From Mariprofundaceae bacterium (GTDB taxonomy: Bacteria; Pseudomonadota; Zetaproteobacteria; Mariprofundales; Mariprofundaceae): 8,045 nt of DNA. The notes beneath the pieces were generated by a model. The model did not search any database. It was not told where the DNA came from and saw nothing but the letters and a program-made list of their open reading frames with translations. Position 1 is the stretch's first letter, and each line of letters begins with the position of its first letter. The stretch lies in NCBI GenBank assembly GCA_030950835.1, contig JAUZQU010000065.1, positions 1 to 8,045 of the forward strand. The letters are read 5' to 3'. The position numbers were made by a program, and so were the translations under genes. Positions 1 through 5,912 of this stretch are shown here, one piece after another.

Positions 1-38
1 CCATAACAGATGCAGTCGGTACTATTTCAGTATATAAG

Positions 39-195
39 TGATGCCTAAGAAGCAAGATGGGGTCTGGTCTATCATTGTATTAAGTTAGAAAAACTGTACA
101 CTTAGCTCATGATGACATCGTGAGGGGGGAGCAAATGGATGGTACAACGATAGACGCGACCCCTTCCTTTTTATGAAGCCCCTTTTGATGCCTAA
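39..195 (+). repeat. 10-bp direct repeat TGATGCCTAA bracketing the palindromic element
   Basis: TGATGCCTAA occurs at 39-48 and again at 186-195, 147 bp apart. The second copy overlaps the R' core of the attC-like site; on the minus strand it reads TTAGGCATCA, directly after the G at 196. The palindromic element at 59-163 sits between the copies. This may be a duplicated recombination-site edge, a footprint of an older cassette, or chance. The left copy has C rather than G in front of TTAGGC, so it is not a perfect core site. Confidence 0.35.
59..163. repeat. 105-bp palindromic element with 21-bp imperfect terminal inverted repeats
   Basis: The left arm (59-79) reads GGGGTC-tg-GTCTATC-a-TTGTA. 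The right arm (143-163) is its reverse complement with 18 of 21 positions matching. The mismatches fall at two adjacent bases and one single base. A second near-palindrome lies in the middle: CTCATGATG (106-114) and CATCGTGAG (116-124) around one A, with 8 of 9 paired. The whole unit can therefore fold into a long hairpin with a nested stem. It encodes nothing I can recognise. The size and the matched ends suggest a MITE-like or REP-like non-autonomous element. GGGGTC-type ends are, from memory, reminiscent of sequences flanking Y1 (IS200-like or REP-associated) transposase genes, but I could not check this. No clear target-site duplication abuts the arms. Confidence 0.6.
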
Positions 196-249
196 CGCCC
201 TGCATGAGGGGCAAGCGAAGCGAAGTCCCTCTCTATGCTTTTGTTAGCA
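190..249 (-). other. attC-like integron recombination site (60 bp)
   Basis: Read on the minus strand the site has R'' TGCTAAC (249-243), an internal imperfect hairpin and R' GTTAGGC (196-190), which matches GTTRRRY exactly. The internal arms are GCAT-AGA-GAGGG (238-227) and CCCTCATGC (210-202). They give nine base pairs with a three-base AGA bulge on one arm, similar to the extrahelical bases that orient attC folding. A short loop region follows containing the TTCGCTTCGC type of sequence often seen in attC sites. The length of 60 bp lies at the short end of the known attC range. R'' departs from RYYYAAC at its first two bases, which is common because R'' is the less conserved arm. Confidence 0.65.
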
Positions 250-473
250 AGGTTCCCTTCAAGCCTTTCAACTAACCAAAGCTTAATTATAGACTGCCGA
301 GTTACACCAACTCGACGCGCCTCCCTATCAAGCGAATCAATAACCCAGGAAGGAAAATCTACATTCACTCTCCTCTGCTTTTGGTTAGGTCTTTTTATAG
401 TGGATAAGTCAAGGTCATCAATTATATCTTGAGTATTCTCATTAAATTTTTTATCGAAGTCTTTAGCTTTCAT
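192..473 (-). CDS. brnA: BrnA-type CopG/ribbon-helix-helix antitoxin
   Basis: This is probably the antitoxin of the BrnT toxin encoded just upstream; BrnA proteins neutralise BrnT and repress their own promoter. The 93-residue protein has an acidic N-terminal part (FDKKFNENTQDIIDDLDLS, residues 6-24) thought to contact the toxin. A ribbon-helix-helix domain follows at about residues 34-72, with the beta strand RRVNVDFPSWV and the helix pair ending in GVTRQSIIKLWLVERLE. The start at 473 is fixed by a perfect AAGGAGGT eight bases upstream and by an 11-nt overlap with the toxin gene. Oddly, residues 76-93 (ANKSIERDFASLAPHAGR) are read from the attC-like site, and the stop TAG lies inside GTTAGGC. 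The domain proper ends at about residue 72, so this tail is probably a by-product of cassette structure. The gene is AT-rich. Assignment to BrnA rests on the family pattern and the pairing. Confidence 0.85.
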   Translation of the reverse strand: MKAKDFDKKFNENTQDIIDDLDLSTIKRPNQKQRRVNVDFPSWVIDSLDREARRVGVTRQSIIKLWLVERLEGNLANKSIERDFASLAPHAGR

Positions 474-726
474 AAAGTTCTACCTCCTTCTCACGTGAGC
501 GTCTTACTGAAATAATCCTTATCTTATTATTACGATATGTGATGATAGCTGACCAATATATTTGAGCTATTTTTGCAATAACTAAGAAACGAAGTTCATC
601 TTCCGATTTTGTCTGAATCTCTATTACATCTGGGTCTAACCAAAGCCTTTGAGCCTGAACAAAATCAATCCCATGCTTTTTTAGATTAGAAATACTTTTA
701 TTATCATCGTATTCAAATTCACACAT
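463..726 (-). CDS. brnT: BrnT-family ribonuclease toxin
   Basis: BrnT toxins are small RelE-fold ribonucleases that inhibit translation and are held inactive by BrnA. The 87-residue protein has the family layout: an N-terminal FEYDDNKSISNLKKHGIDF (residues 4-22, matching the usual W/Y-D-x-x-K-x-x-x-N-x-x-KHGI-x-F), an aromatic/Asp segment RLWLDPDV, then E-D-E-L-R-F, and a basic C-terminal strand NNKIRIISVRRSREKEVELY. Conserved Arg and Glu residues near the end are those usually linked to activity. Length is typical (about 85-100), so it looks intact. It overlaps the antitoxin gene by 11 nt, in the usual toxin-first order. No Shine-Dalgarno sequence precedes its ATG, and a candidate promoter lies so close that the mRNA could be leaderless. 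Its position inside a probable integron cassette fits the known use of toxin-antitoxin modules to stabilise cassette arrays. Confidence 0.87.
   Translation of the reverse strand: MCEFEYDDNKSISNLKKHGIDFVQAQRLWLDPDVIEIQTKSEDELRFLVIAKIAQIYWSAIITYRNNKIRIISVRRSREKEVELYES
482..489 (-). promoter_or_regulatory. Perfect Shine-Dalgarno for brnA inside brnT
   Basis: AAGGAGGT, a full match to the 16S anti-SD, lies 8 nt before the brnA ATG. It is built from the toxin codons for E-K-E-V near the C-terminus. It decides the antitoxin start at 473 and should give the antitoxin much stronger translation than the toxin, which has no visible SD. Confidence 0.8.
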
Positions 727-734
727 GAGTAGAA

Positions 735-761
735 CTTATACCAAAATAGCACGCCCGTCAA
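735..761 (-). promoter_or_regulatory. Candidate brnTA promoter inside the cassette
   Basis: On the minus strand TTGACG (761-756) and TATAAG (740-735) resemble -35 and -10 hexamers, separated by 15 bp, shorter than the optimal 17. Transcription would begin close to the toxin ATG at 726, giving a very short or absent leader. BrnA proteins usually autorepress, so an operator would be expected here, but I see no clear palindrome. Confidence 0.35.
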
Positions 762-781
762 ATTTATACTTATTGCTAACT

Positions 782-815
782 TGGTAATACGTGTACTTGC
801 TTTTCCATGTATTAC
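782..815. repeat. Inverted repeat at the upstream cassette border
   Basis: GGTAATAC (782-789) and GTATTACC (808-815) are exact complements around an 18-nt loop. Extending inward gives 10 of 11 paired. The repeat begins one base beyond the GTTAGCA core (774-780). There is no T-run on either strand, so it is a poor intrinsic terminator for mipA. It might be part of the site into which the cassette inserted (attI-like or a degraded attC). The rest of 727-890 shows no gene. Confidence 0.4.
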
Positions 816-890
816 CCTCCTATCTACGCCCTTGATTTCCTTTATATTGGATATTCAAGAGGCTTAGGTTGTCAGTAGCCCATGTTGATG

Positions 891-1757
891 TCAATCTTGT
901 GTTGACACCAGCTCATCCGATGTTGCAAACAGCCAAATCGCGCCCAAAGTGAGGGTTTTATAGGTATTGTCGCGTACTAGGGGGCTGTCGCTGACTATGC
1001 CAGAGGCTAGGCTTCGGGCTTGTAAGGTGGCAAAAAGTTCTGTTTTTTTGTTGTAAGGGTAACGCAGCCATACTTTGCTGAATACCGAGTGTAAACCTTG
1101 TTTGGCGGTGTATGCAGCTCGGTCGGGCGTGGCATAAATGGCATCCACACCATAATAAGTGTCATGGTATAAAGCTGAATTGTATTGCAACCCCAAATCA
1201 ATATAAGTGCGGAAGTTGCCGTGTTCTACAGGCATGTAATATCGGTAGCTCAACACAGGATCTGCCACCCAACCTATATATTCAGCATTGATATTCACCA
1301 CCGCTCGCATTGGGAAACGTGCAATCAGCCCTGTGGATGAAGAATCATGGAGATACCAGTTCAGCTTGCCACCTACTTCACCCGTCAACAGTAAGTCGGG
1401 CATACCTGCTCTGGCTTGGTTATCACTGCGCACAGGCAAACCAACTGACATGCTCATTTCAAAAGATATCTGATTGTTATCAAATAGTTTGCCCTGAATG
1501 CCACCCTGACCAACTTGCCAGCGCTCACCTCGGTATATGATATAAGGAAACACAAAGGGGATGCTATACGACTCATCGCTACCCATATATTGCGGCAGCG
1601 TAATACCTCCACCACCAAGCCCTAACTCCCAAAGTGGTAAGTTTTCAGCGGCAAAGGCGCGATGTTCGAACATGGTAATCACCATGCCAAACAACAGCAT
1701 CACACATAACACACCATGTTTCAGCTTGGGCAAAGCTATGTTACACATGGTATTCAT
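891..1757 (-). CDS. MipA/OmpV-family outer-membrane protein
   Basis: This is a predicted outer-membrane beta-barrel protein of the MipA/OmpV family; E. coli MipA scaffolds the murein hydrolase MltA and synthase PBP1B, while other members are porin-like. The first 37 residues form a signal peptide: basic start (KLKHG), hydrophobic core LCVMLLFGMVITMF, and a cleavage site near AFA-A/E. The mature part opens with the family-typical GLGGGGITLPQYMGSDE (47-62) and PFVFPYIIYRGERW (67-80), and continues with alternating aromatic strands. The last strand TLGAIWLF is followed by a polar tail of about ten residues, slightly unusual because barrel proteins commonly end on the strand. The total of 288 residues is near family norms. 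The start overlaps the dapA stop as ATGA, suggesting translational coupling; an in-frame Met4 is an alternative start. Specific MltA binding is not established. Confidence 0.8.
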   Translation of the reverse strand: MNTMCNIALPKLKHGVLCVMLLFGMVITMFEHRAFAAENLPLWELGLGGGGITLPQYMGSDESYSIPFVFPYIIYRGERWQVGQGGIQGKLFDNNQISFEMSMSVGLPVRSDNQARAGMPDLLLTGEVGGKLNWYLHDSSSTGLIARFPMRAVVNINAEYIGWVADPVLSYRYYMPVEHGNFRTYIDLGLQYNSALYHDTYYGVDAIYATPDRAAYTAKQGLHSVFSKVWLRYPYNKKTELFATLQARSLASGIVSDSPLVRDNTYKTLTLGAIWLFATSDELVSTQD

Positions 1758-2650
1758 ATAACAATCGACAATGTTTCCAAAGGTGAATCAAACTTCTGCA
1801 TCACTTGTTTTAAGGCTTGCATTTGTTGTGCTGTCAAGGCTGTGAGCGGCAAACGCATCTCACCTGTCATCCAAGCAAGCATGTCACACGCCGCTTTCAC
1901 AGGAATAGGGTTACTTTCCACAAACATCGCATCGGTTAAATCTTGCAAGGCAAAATGATATGTTTTCGCCAGTGCTGTATCCCCTTTTGCCATTGCTGCG
2001 CAAAGTGCTGCCATGGTTTTGGGTGCAATATTGGACACCACAGAAATCACACCCGCGCCACCTAAAGCCATAAATGGCAATACCGTAGCATCATCACCTG
2101 AATACATCGCAAGTCTATCATCACACAACATCAAAGTGCGCGTCAGCTGTGCCAAATCGGCAGTGGCATCTTTTAAACCAATGATATTAGATACATGCGA
2201 CAAACGTGCCACCGTTTCGGGTGTTATATTCGAATTGGTGCGCCCTGGAACATTGTATAAAATCTGTGGTAAATGTACTGCTTTTGCCACCGCTTGATAA
2301 TGCTGAAAAATACCCTCTTGCATGGGTTTGTTGTAATATGGTGAAATCAACAACGCCGCATCTGCGCCCAAATCTTTAGCTGCTTGGGTAAGCTCAATGG
2401 ATTCAGCGGTATTATTACTTCCCGTACCTGCAATCACAGGAATACGCCCTGCAACCTGCTCCACGGCAATTTGAATCACCCGTTTATGTTCTGCCACACT
2501 TAATGTCGCCGCTTCTCCTGTTGTGCCTGTAGGCACTACACCATCCACACCTGCTTCAACTTGGCGCTCAAGATGGGCGCGAAACGCCTCTTCATCCACT
2601 TGTCCATCTTTAAATGGGGTCACCAACGCTGTCATCACACCATGAAACAT
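1754..2650 (-). CDS. dapA: 4-hydroxy-tetrahydrodipicolinate synthase
   Basis: DapA condenses pyruvate with aspartate-4-semialdehyde in the cytoplasm, the first committed step to diaminopimelate and lysine. The 298-residue sequence is a full-length (beta/alpha)8 aldolase; E. coli DapA has 292 residues. The family marks are all present: VVPTGTTGEAATLS at 38-51 with the pyruvate-binding Thr43/Thr44, SPYYNKP at 103-109, YNVPGRT at 132-138 with the catalytic Tyr132 and the substrate-binding Arg137, and GLKDAT at 158-163 with Schiff-base Lys160. A GGAG six bases upstream (2657-2660) supports the ATG at 2650. The gene follows the hemY-like gene after 87 nt and overlaps the mipA-like start by 4 nt. 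It may be read from the upstream tetrapyrrole operon or from a promoter in the gap that I could not identify. Confidence 0.96.
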   Translation of the reverse strand: MFHGVMTALVTPFKDGQVDEEAFRAHLERQVEAGVDGVVPTGTTGEAATLSVAEHKRVIQIAVEQVAGRIPVIAGTGSNNTAESIELTQAAKDLGADAALLISPYYNKPMQEGIFQHYQAVAKAVHLPQILYNVPGRTNSNITPETVARLSHVSNIIGLKDATADLAQLTRTLMLCDDRLAMYSGDDATVLPFMALGGAGVISVVSNIAPKTMAALCAAMAKGDTALAKTYHFALQDLTDAMFVESNPIPVKAACDMLAWMTGEMRLPLTALTAQQMQALKQVMQKFDSPLETLSIVI

Positions 2651-2656
2651 ACTTTA

Positions 2657-2660
2657 CTCC
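2657..2660 (-). promoter_or_regulatory. Ribosome binding site for dapA
   Basis: On the minus strand TTGGAGTAAAGT precedes ATG, placing GGAG about six or seven bases before the start codon at 2650. This supports that start. Confidence 0.6.
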
Positions 2661-2674
2661 AACCACAACTTTAC

Positions 2675-2733
2675 TTCAAAAGGATAACCCGAACTCTAAC
2701 GATTTTTCAGCCTAAATGTCACATCCTTTTCAA
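2675..2733. repeat. Inverted repeat in the hemY-dapA gap
   Basis: AAAAGGAT (2678-2685) and ATCCTTTT (2723-2730) are exact complements. Outside a C-C mismatch, TT (2675-2676) also pairs with AA (2732-2733), giving 10 of 11 positions around a 37-nt loop. It covers most of the only sizeable gap within the gene string. No T-run follows, so an intrinsic terminator is unlikely. It could be a binding site, an mRNA structure, or chance. Confidence 0.3.
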
Positions 2734-2737
2734 CCGC

Positions 2738-3874
2738 TCAAGCGCGGCACAACTCCGCTTGCGCATAACAATGCACCGCTTTTTCCCACGCTTGCTCTTC
2801 TGCATACCAAGCAGCACGGGTCTGCCACAACAGCGGCGAAGCTTGCGCATCCAACAACCTTTGCAGACCATCTTCAGCCAAGCCTGAAAGCTCAGCCTGA
2901 TGCGCCAAACACACCCGCAACCAACTGCCTGCAAGTGTTTTCAAATATACAGGTTTATCCACCTGTTTAAACCATTGCAAGGCTTCTTTTTCGCCCAACT
3001 TCAAGGCAACTTCCGCCACATCCAGCGCATCATGTTGGCTCAAATAATCCAACAGCAAACGTTGCGCACTTTTCGTATCACCTGCTTTTGCCAGCGCTAT
3101 TGCCAATGCCTTGCAGACCTGAGCATTATCCCCATTCAATCTTTGGGCTTTGCGTAAAAAAGTTAAAGCTTGATCAGGATCTTGCTGCGCAGCTTGGCAT
3201 AAAGCCTTGGCATAATCAGCCTTGATATGCGATACATCCTTGTGTTTGACCCAAAGCTGCTCAAACAACGCCACTTGCTCTGTATGCTCCCCCAAATCAC
3301 CCAACAATACCGCTTTACGCTGCAACGCCAGTGGTGCAGCAGGATGTACTCCAAGCCAGACATCCAAATAATGTTGGCGTTCGCTCAAGGATAACAGCTC
3401 GATATGTTCAGCATCGGTTGCTAAACGTGCTTGAAGTGCGGTGTGTAAAGGGTTGTCGTGCTGTTCATCCACCTTAAAAGAAGAAGGTTTACTCATCCAC
3501 AAACCAAGCGATGCGTGCAGCCAGCTTGGAATCATACCTTTGCTACGTTTGAGTTGTTTGGCGCTACAACCACTGCCCTCATCCACCCAAATCGCCACAG
3601 CTTCTTGTAAACGTGTTTCACGGCGTTTGCTATTGCCACTGCGTAAATTGTCCCACAATTGTTTGGGTCCATGAATGCTGACAAAAATCAGCTTGTGTAA
3701 CAACCAATAGACCAAACCCAATAGGCAGAGCAATAAAGCAAACATACCTGTGCGTGTTTCAAACAACCAACCCAAAATCTCAATGCGCACAGGTTGACCA
3801 GCTGCATTGGGAAAAAGTAATAAAGCGCCTAAAATGACAATCACGGTCGATAATAACAACATCAATGTTTTCAT
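2738..3874 (-). CDS. hemY: HemY-like inner-membrane TPR protein
   Basis: This resembles the proteobacterial HemY protein found after hemX in haem operons. It is a membrane-anchored tetratricopeptide protein of uncertain biochemical role, distinct from the protoporphyrinogen oxidase also called HemY. I chose ATG at 3874 (378 residues) because it overlaps the hemX-like stop as ATGA; an upstream in-frame ATG at 3910 would overlap by 40 nt and add 12 non-hydrophobic residues. Two membrane segments lie at about 4-23 (LMLLLSTVIVILGALLL) and 44-65 (MFALLLCLLGLVYWLLHKLIFV), followed by a basic stretch (KRRETR, 83-88). This matches HemY architecture. The C-terminal half is helical with TPR-like units, including AQRLNGDNAQVCKALAIALAKAGD and a last repeat ending WEKAVHCYAQAELCRA. 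Function is inferred from layout and position. Confidence 0.7.
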   Translation of the reverse strand: MKTLMLLLSTVIVILGALLLFPNAAGQPVRIEILGWLFETRTGMFALLLCLLGLVYWLLHKLIFVSIHGPKQLWDNLRSGNSKRRETRLQEAVAIWVDEGSGCSAKQLKRSKGMIPSWLHASLGLWMSKPSSFKVDEQHDNPLHTALQARLATDAEHIELLSLSERQHYLDVWLGVHPAAPLALQRKAVLLGDLGEHTEQVALFEQLWVKHKDVSHIKADYAKALCQAAQQDPDQALTFLRKAQRLNGDNAQVCKALAIALAKAGDTKSAQRLLLDYLSQHDALDVAEVALKLGEKEALQWFKQVDKPVYLKTLAGSWLRVCLAHQAELSGLAEDGLQRLLDAQASPLLWQTRAAWYAEEQAWEKAVHCYAQAELCRA

Positions 3875-4917
3875 AATGCTTGCATCCACACATTGGCTTG
3901 CTCTTGCCATGCCACAATCTCTATTTGCGCTTGTGGCAAATCATGGCTGGATAATGAAGTTTCTATACCACGTTGTTCGAGTTGATACACCAGATGTGCC
4001 AAAGTAAAATGTTGCTGCCACTGCTCTTGAGCAATCCAATATTGGTATTGTTGCAGGTGGTGAATGAGTTGTTTACTGCTGCGATGCGGGTCTTCTTTGC
4101 TGCTGCTAGGTTGTACTTTAGACACCTGAAATTGCGCGGACAACCAATCCATCCATGTGCGCTTAGATACCATTTGGTATGTATCTTTTGTGGGTTGACT
4201 TGTAGATACTGGCAACACATCCACACTCAACGCTTGTGTTAAGGCTTGTAGCAACAAGGTAACTTCTTGCTGCTCTGCCAGCATCAACTGTTGAATATCT
4301 TGTAACGATAATACCGCTTCTCTGGCAAAATCGCGTTTTTCTTCATTCAATAACGGCATAAAAGTAATACTTTTCCAAGCTAGAATCATCTCTTTCAAAG
4401 CACTTTGAGCCGATGCAGCTTGCACCAACGCCGCAAACAACTGCCCCCGTACTTGCATCTGTGTTTGCTGGATTTGCTGGTGTTGTAAATCGTTTAGCTG
4501 TGTGTTGAGTTGCGTAACTTGTTGCTGCAGGGCGACTAAACTATCTTGGATGCCTTGATTGTCTTGGTTCTGCTTTTGCAGCTCAACAGCTGCTGTGGTT
4601 TCAAGCCCTGTGTGCTTCTCTGTCAACACCTCAAACGTAGGCAAACTACGCATATCCTTGGCAAAAATCGGGGTTTTGACTGCTACAGATGACACTACAG
4701 GTTCATTTTCTGACTGCACAACTGGCAAACTATCCACAGCCAAGAATTGCGCTTTAAAGCCTACAACGATGGGCGAATATGTCCAAAAAGCCCACATTGC
4801 GCTCATCAACAGCAGTATCAGGACAAGGTTACGTTTCCAACGGCTTTTTTTACCGCTGGTTTCATTCAAAATCACATCTTTTTCTTGATTGATATTATCT
4901 GCTGTTACTTTTGTCAT
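3871..4917 (-). CDS. hemX: HemX-like membrane-anchored coiled-coil protein
   Basis: This 348-residue protein lies where hemX stands in many proteobacteria, just before hemY. HemX was once annotated as a uroporphyrinogen-III methyltransferase, but its architecture is that of a bitopic membrane protein, and nothing here resembles a methyltransferase. Visible parts are a charged cytoplasmic N-terminus (1-29, ending KKSRWKRN), one membrane helix at about 30-50 (LVLILLLMSAMWAFWTYSPIVV), a linker, a Gln-rich coiled coil at about 112-155, and a helical periplasmic C-terminal part with FAALVQAASAQSALKEM (161-177). It starts 4 nt after the hemB stop and overlaps the hemY-like start by 4 nt. Sequence similarity to HemX is weak by eye, so the name rests largely on layout and context. 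A generic mitofilin-like coiled-coil protein is the alternative. Confidence 0.6.
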   Translation of the reverse strand: MTKVTADNINQEKDVILNETSGKKSRWKRNLVLILLLMSAMWAFWTYSPIVVGFKAQFLAVDSLPVVQSENEPVVSSVAVKTPIFAKDMRSLPTFEVLTEKHTGLETTAAVELQKQNQDNQGIQDSLVALQQQVTQLNTQLNDLQHQQIQQTQMQVRGQLFAALVQAASAQSALKEMILAWKSITFMPLLNEEKRDFAREAVLSLQDIQQLMLAEQQEVTLLLQALTQALSVDVLPVSTSQPTKDTYQMVSKRTWMDWLSAQFQVSKVQPSSSKEDPHRSSKQLIHHLQQYQYWIAQEQWQQHFTLAHLVYQLEQRGIETSLSSHDLPQAQIEIVAWQEQANVWMQAL

Positions 4918-4921
4918 GACT

Positions 4922-5902
4922 TCACCCTTCTTTTAACCACGCCGCCACATCCAAAGCATGGTAAGTCAAAATCATGTCGGCACCTGCGCGTTTAAAGCTT
5001 AACATCGTTTCCATCACCACCCGTTTTTCATCAATCCAACCATTGGCAGCAGCTGCTTTGACCATCGCATATTCACCCGAAACGTTGTACACAGCCATGG
5101 GTAAATGGGTGGCATCTTTGACTTCACGGATAATATCCAAATACGCCAATGCAGGTTTGACCATCAACATATCCGCACCTTCATCCACATCCAAAAGTGC
5201 TTCTTTAATAGCTTCGCGGCGGTTGCCAGGGTCCATTTGGTAAGTCGCTCTATCACCAAATGTTGGGCTGCAATCCGCAGCATCACGGAACGGCCCGAAA
5301 TAACCCGAAGCATACTTCACCGCATACGACATAATCGGAATATCTTGAAAACCAGCCGCATCAAGAGCAGTGCGAATCGCTGCAATCATACCATCCATCA
5401 TGCCCGATGGAGCAACAATGTCCACACCTGCTTTGGCATACGATACCGCTTCTTTTTGCAAGTTAAGCAAGGTTTCATCGTTGGCTACTTCTTCACCATG
5501 CAATACCCCGCAATGTCCGTGGTCGGTATATTCACAAAAACAAGTATCGGCAATGACCATCATATCAGGGCAAGCTTGTTTGGCGGCACGAATCGCTTGC
5601 TGCACAATGCCAGCATCATCCCAGCCACCAGAGCCAATCGCATCTTTTTCGCTAGGAATACCAAAGAAAATAACCCCTGGCACACCAGCATCTTCCACTT
5701 CTTTCACCATGCTCGCCACATCAAGCAAAGGGATACGTTTCACCCCTGGCATACTTGTCACTTCCACAGCTGTCGTAATACTTTCATCTACAAAAATTGG
5801 GTAAATCAAATCGTTTACCGACACACTGGTCTCGGCAACCATACGACGCATATTGGCAGTTTTACGCAGACGACGTGGACGGTGTATGATCGAAAAAGAC
5901 AT
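4922..5902 (-). CDS. hemB: Delta-aminolevulinic acid dehydratase (porphobilinogen synthase)
   Basis: HemB joins two 5-aminolevulinate molecules into porphobilinogen, the first common step of haem, sirohaem and cobalamin synthesis, in the cytoplasm. The protein is 326 residues, full length for the family. It shows YPIFVDE (34-40), the zinc motif DTCFCEYTDHGHCG with Cys121, Cys123 and Cys131, and the two active-site lysines in SYAVKYASGYFGPFRDA (Lys196) and MLMVKPALAYLDII (Lys249, Schiff base). YQMDPGNRREA (221-231) is another hallmark. The three cysteines mark the zinc-dependent class rather than the magnesium-only class seen in Pseudomonas. A GAGG about eight bases upstream supports the ATG at 5902. 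The gene begins 10 nt after hemD and is followed at 4 nt by the hemX-like gene, so it is almost certainly co-transcribed with them. Confidence 0.98.
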   Translation of the reverse strand: MSFSIIHRPRRLRKTANMRRMVAETSVSVNDLIYPIFVDESITTAVEVTSMPGVKRIPLLDVASMVKEVEDAGVPGVIFFGIPSEKDAIGSGGWDDAGIVQQAIRAAKQACPDMMVIADTCFCEYTDHGHCGVLHGEEVANDETLLNLQKEAVSYAKAGVDIVAPSGMMDGMIAAIRTALDAAGFQDIPIMSYAVKYASGYFGPFRDAADCSPTFGDRATYQMDPGNRREAIKEALLDVDEGADMLMVKPALAYLDIIREVKDATHLPMAVYNVSGEYAMVKAAAANGWIDEKRVVMETMLSFKRAGADMILTYHALDVAAWLKEG

Positions 5903-5912
5903 GAGAAAAACC

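Larger units (their letters stand above)
196..779 (-). mobile_element. Putative integron gene cassette carrying brnT-brnA (584 bp)
   Basis: Integron integrase cuts between G and TT in the core site GTTRRRY. On the minus strand a GTTAGCA lies at 780-774, upstream of the toxin gene, and a GTTAGGC lies at 196-190, at the end of the antitoxin gene. Between these cut points lie the two genes and most of an attC-like site. The other arm of that attC (R'', TGCTAAC at 249-243) is the exact complement of GTTAGCA at the far end, not of the adjacent GTTAGGC. This is expected if the excised circle carries a perfectly paired TGCTAAC...GTTAGCA attC and the GGC after the downstream cut belongs to the recipient site. 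The cassette is compact, its genes read toward the attC, and it is AT-rich compared with the neighbouring genes. No intI gene is in view, so it may be a lone cassette or the edge of an integrase-less attC cluster. Confidence 0.65.

Noticed and set aside
43..90. Possible second attC using TTCTAAC (minus, 90-84) and CTTAGGC (49-43)
   Set aside because: Only 48 bp long, with no internal arm pairing, a wrong first core base and no complement between the outer arms.
782..815. Intrinsic terminator for mipA
   Set aside because: The stem is AT-rich and no T-run follows on either strand.
3871..3910. Upstream start of the hemY-like gene at 3910
   Set aside because: It would overlap the hemX-like gene by 40 nt and add a non-hydrophobic leader; the ATG at 3874 gives the usual ATGA junction directly before the membrane helix.
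5370..5804. Second plus-strand open frame of 144 codons opposite hemB
   Set aside because: It is antisense to hemB in another frame, low-complexity and Ser/Thr/Ile-rich, with no domain seen.
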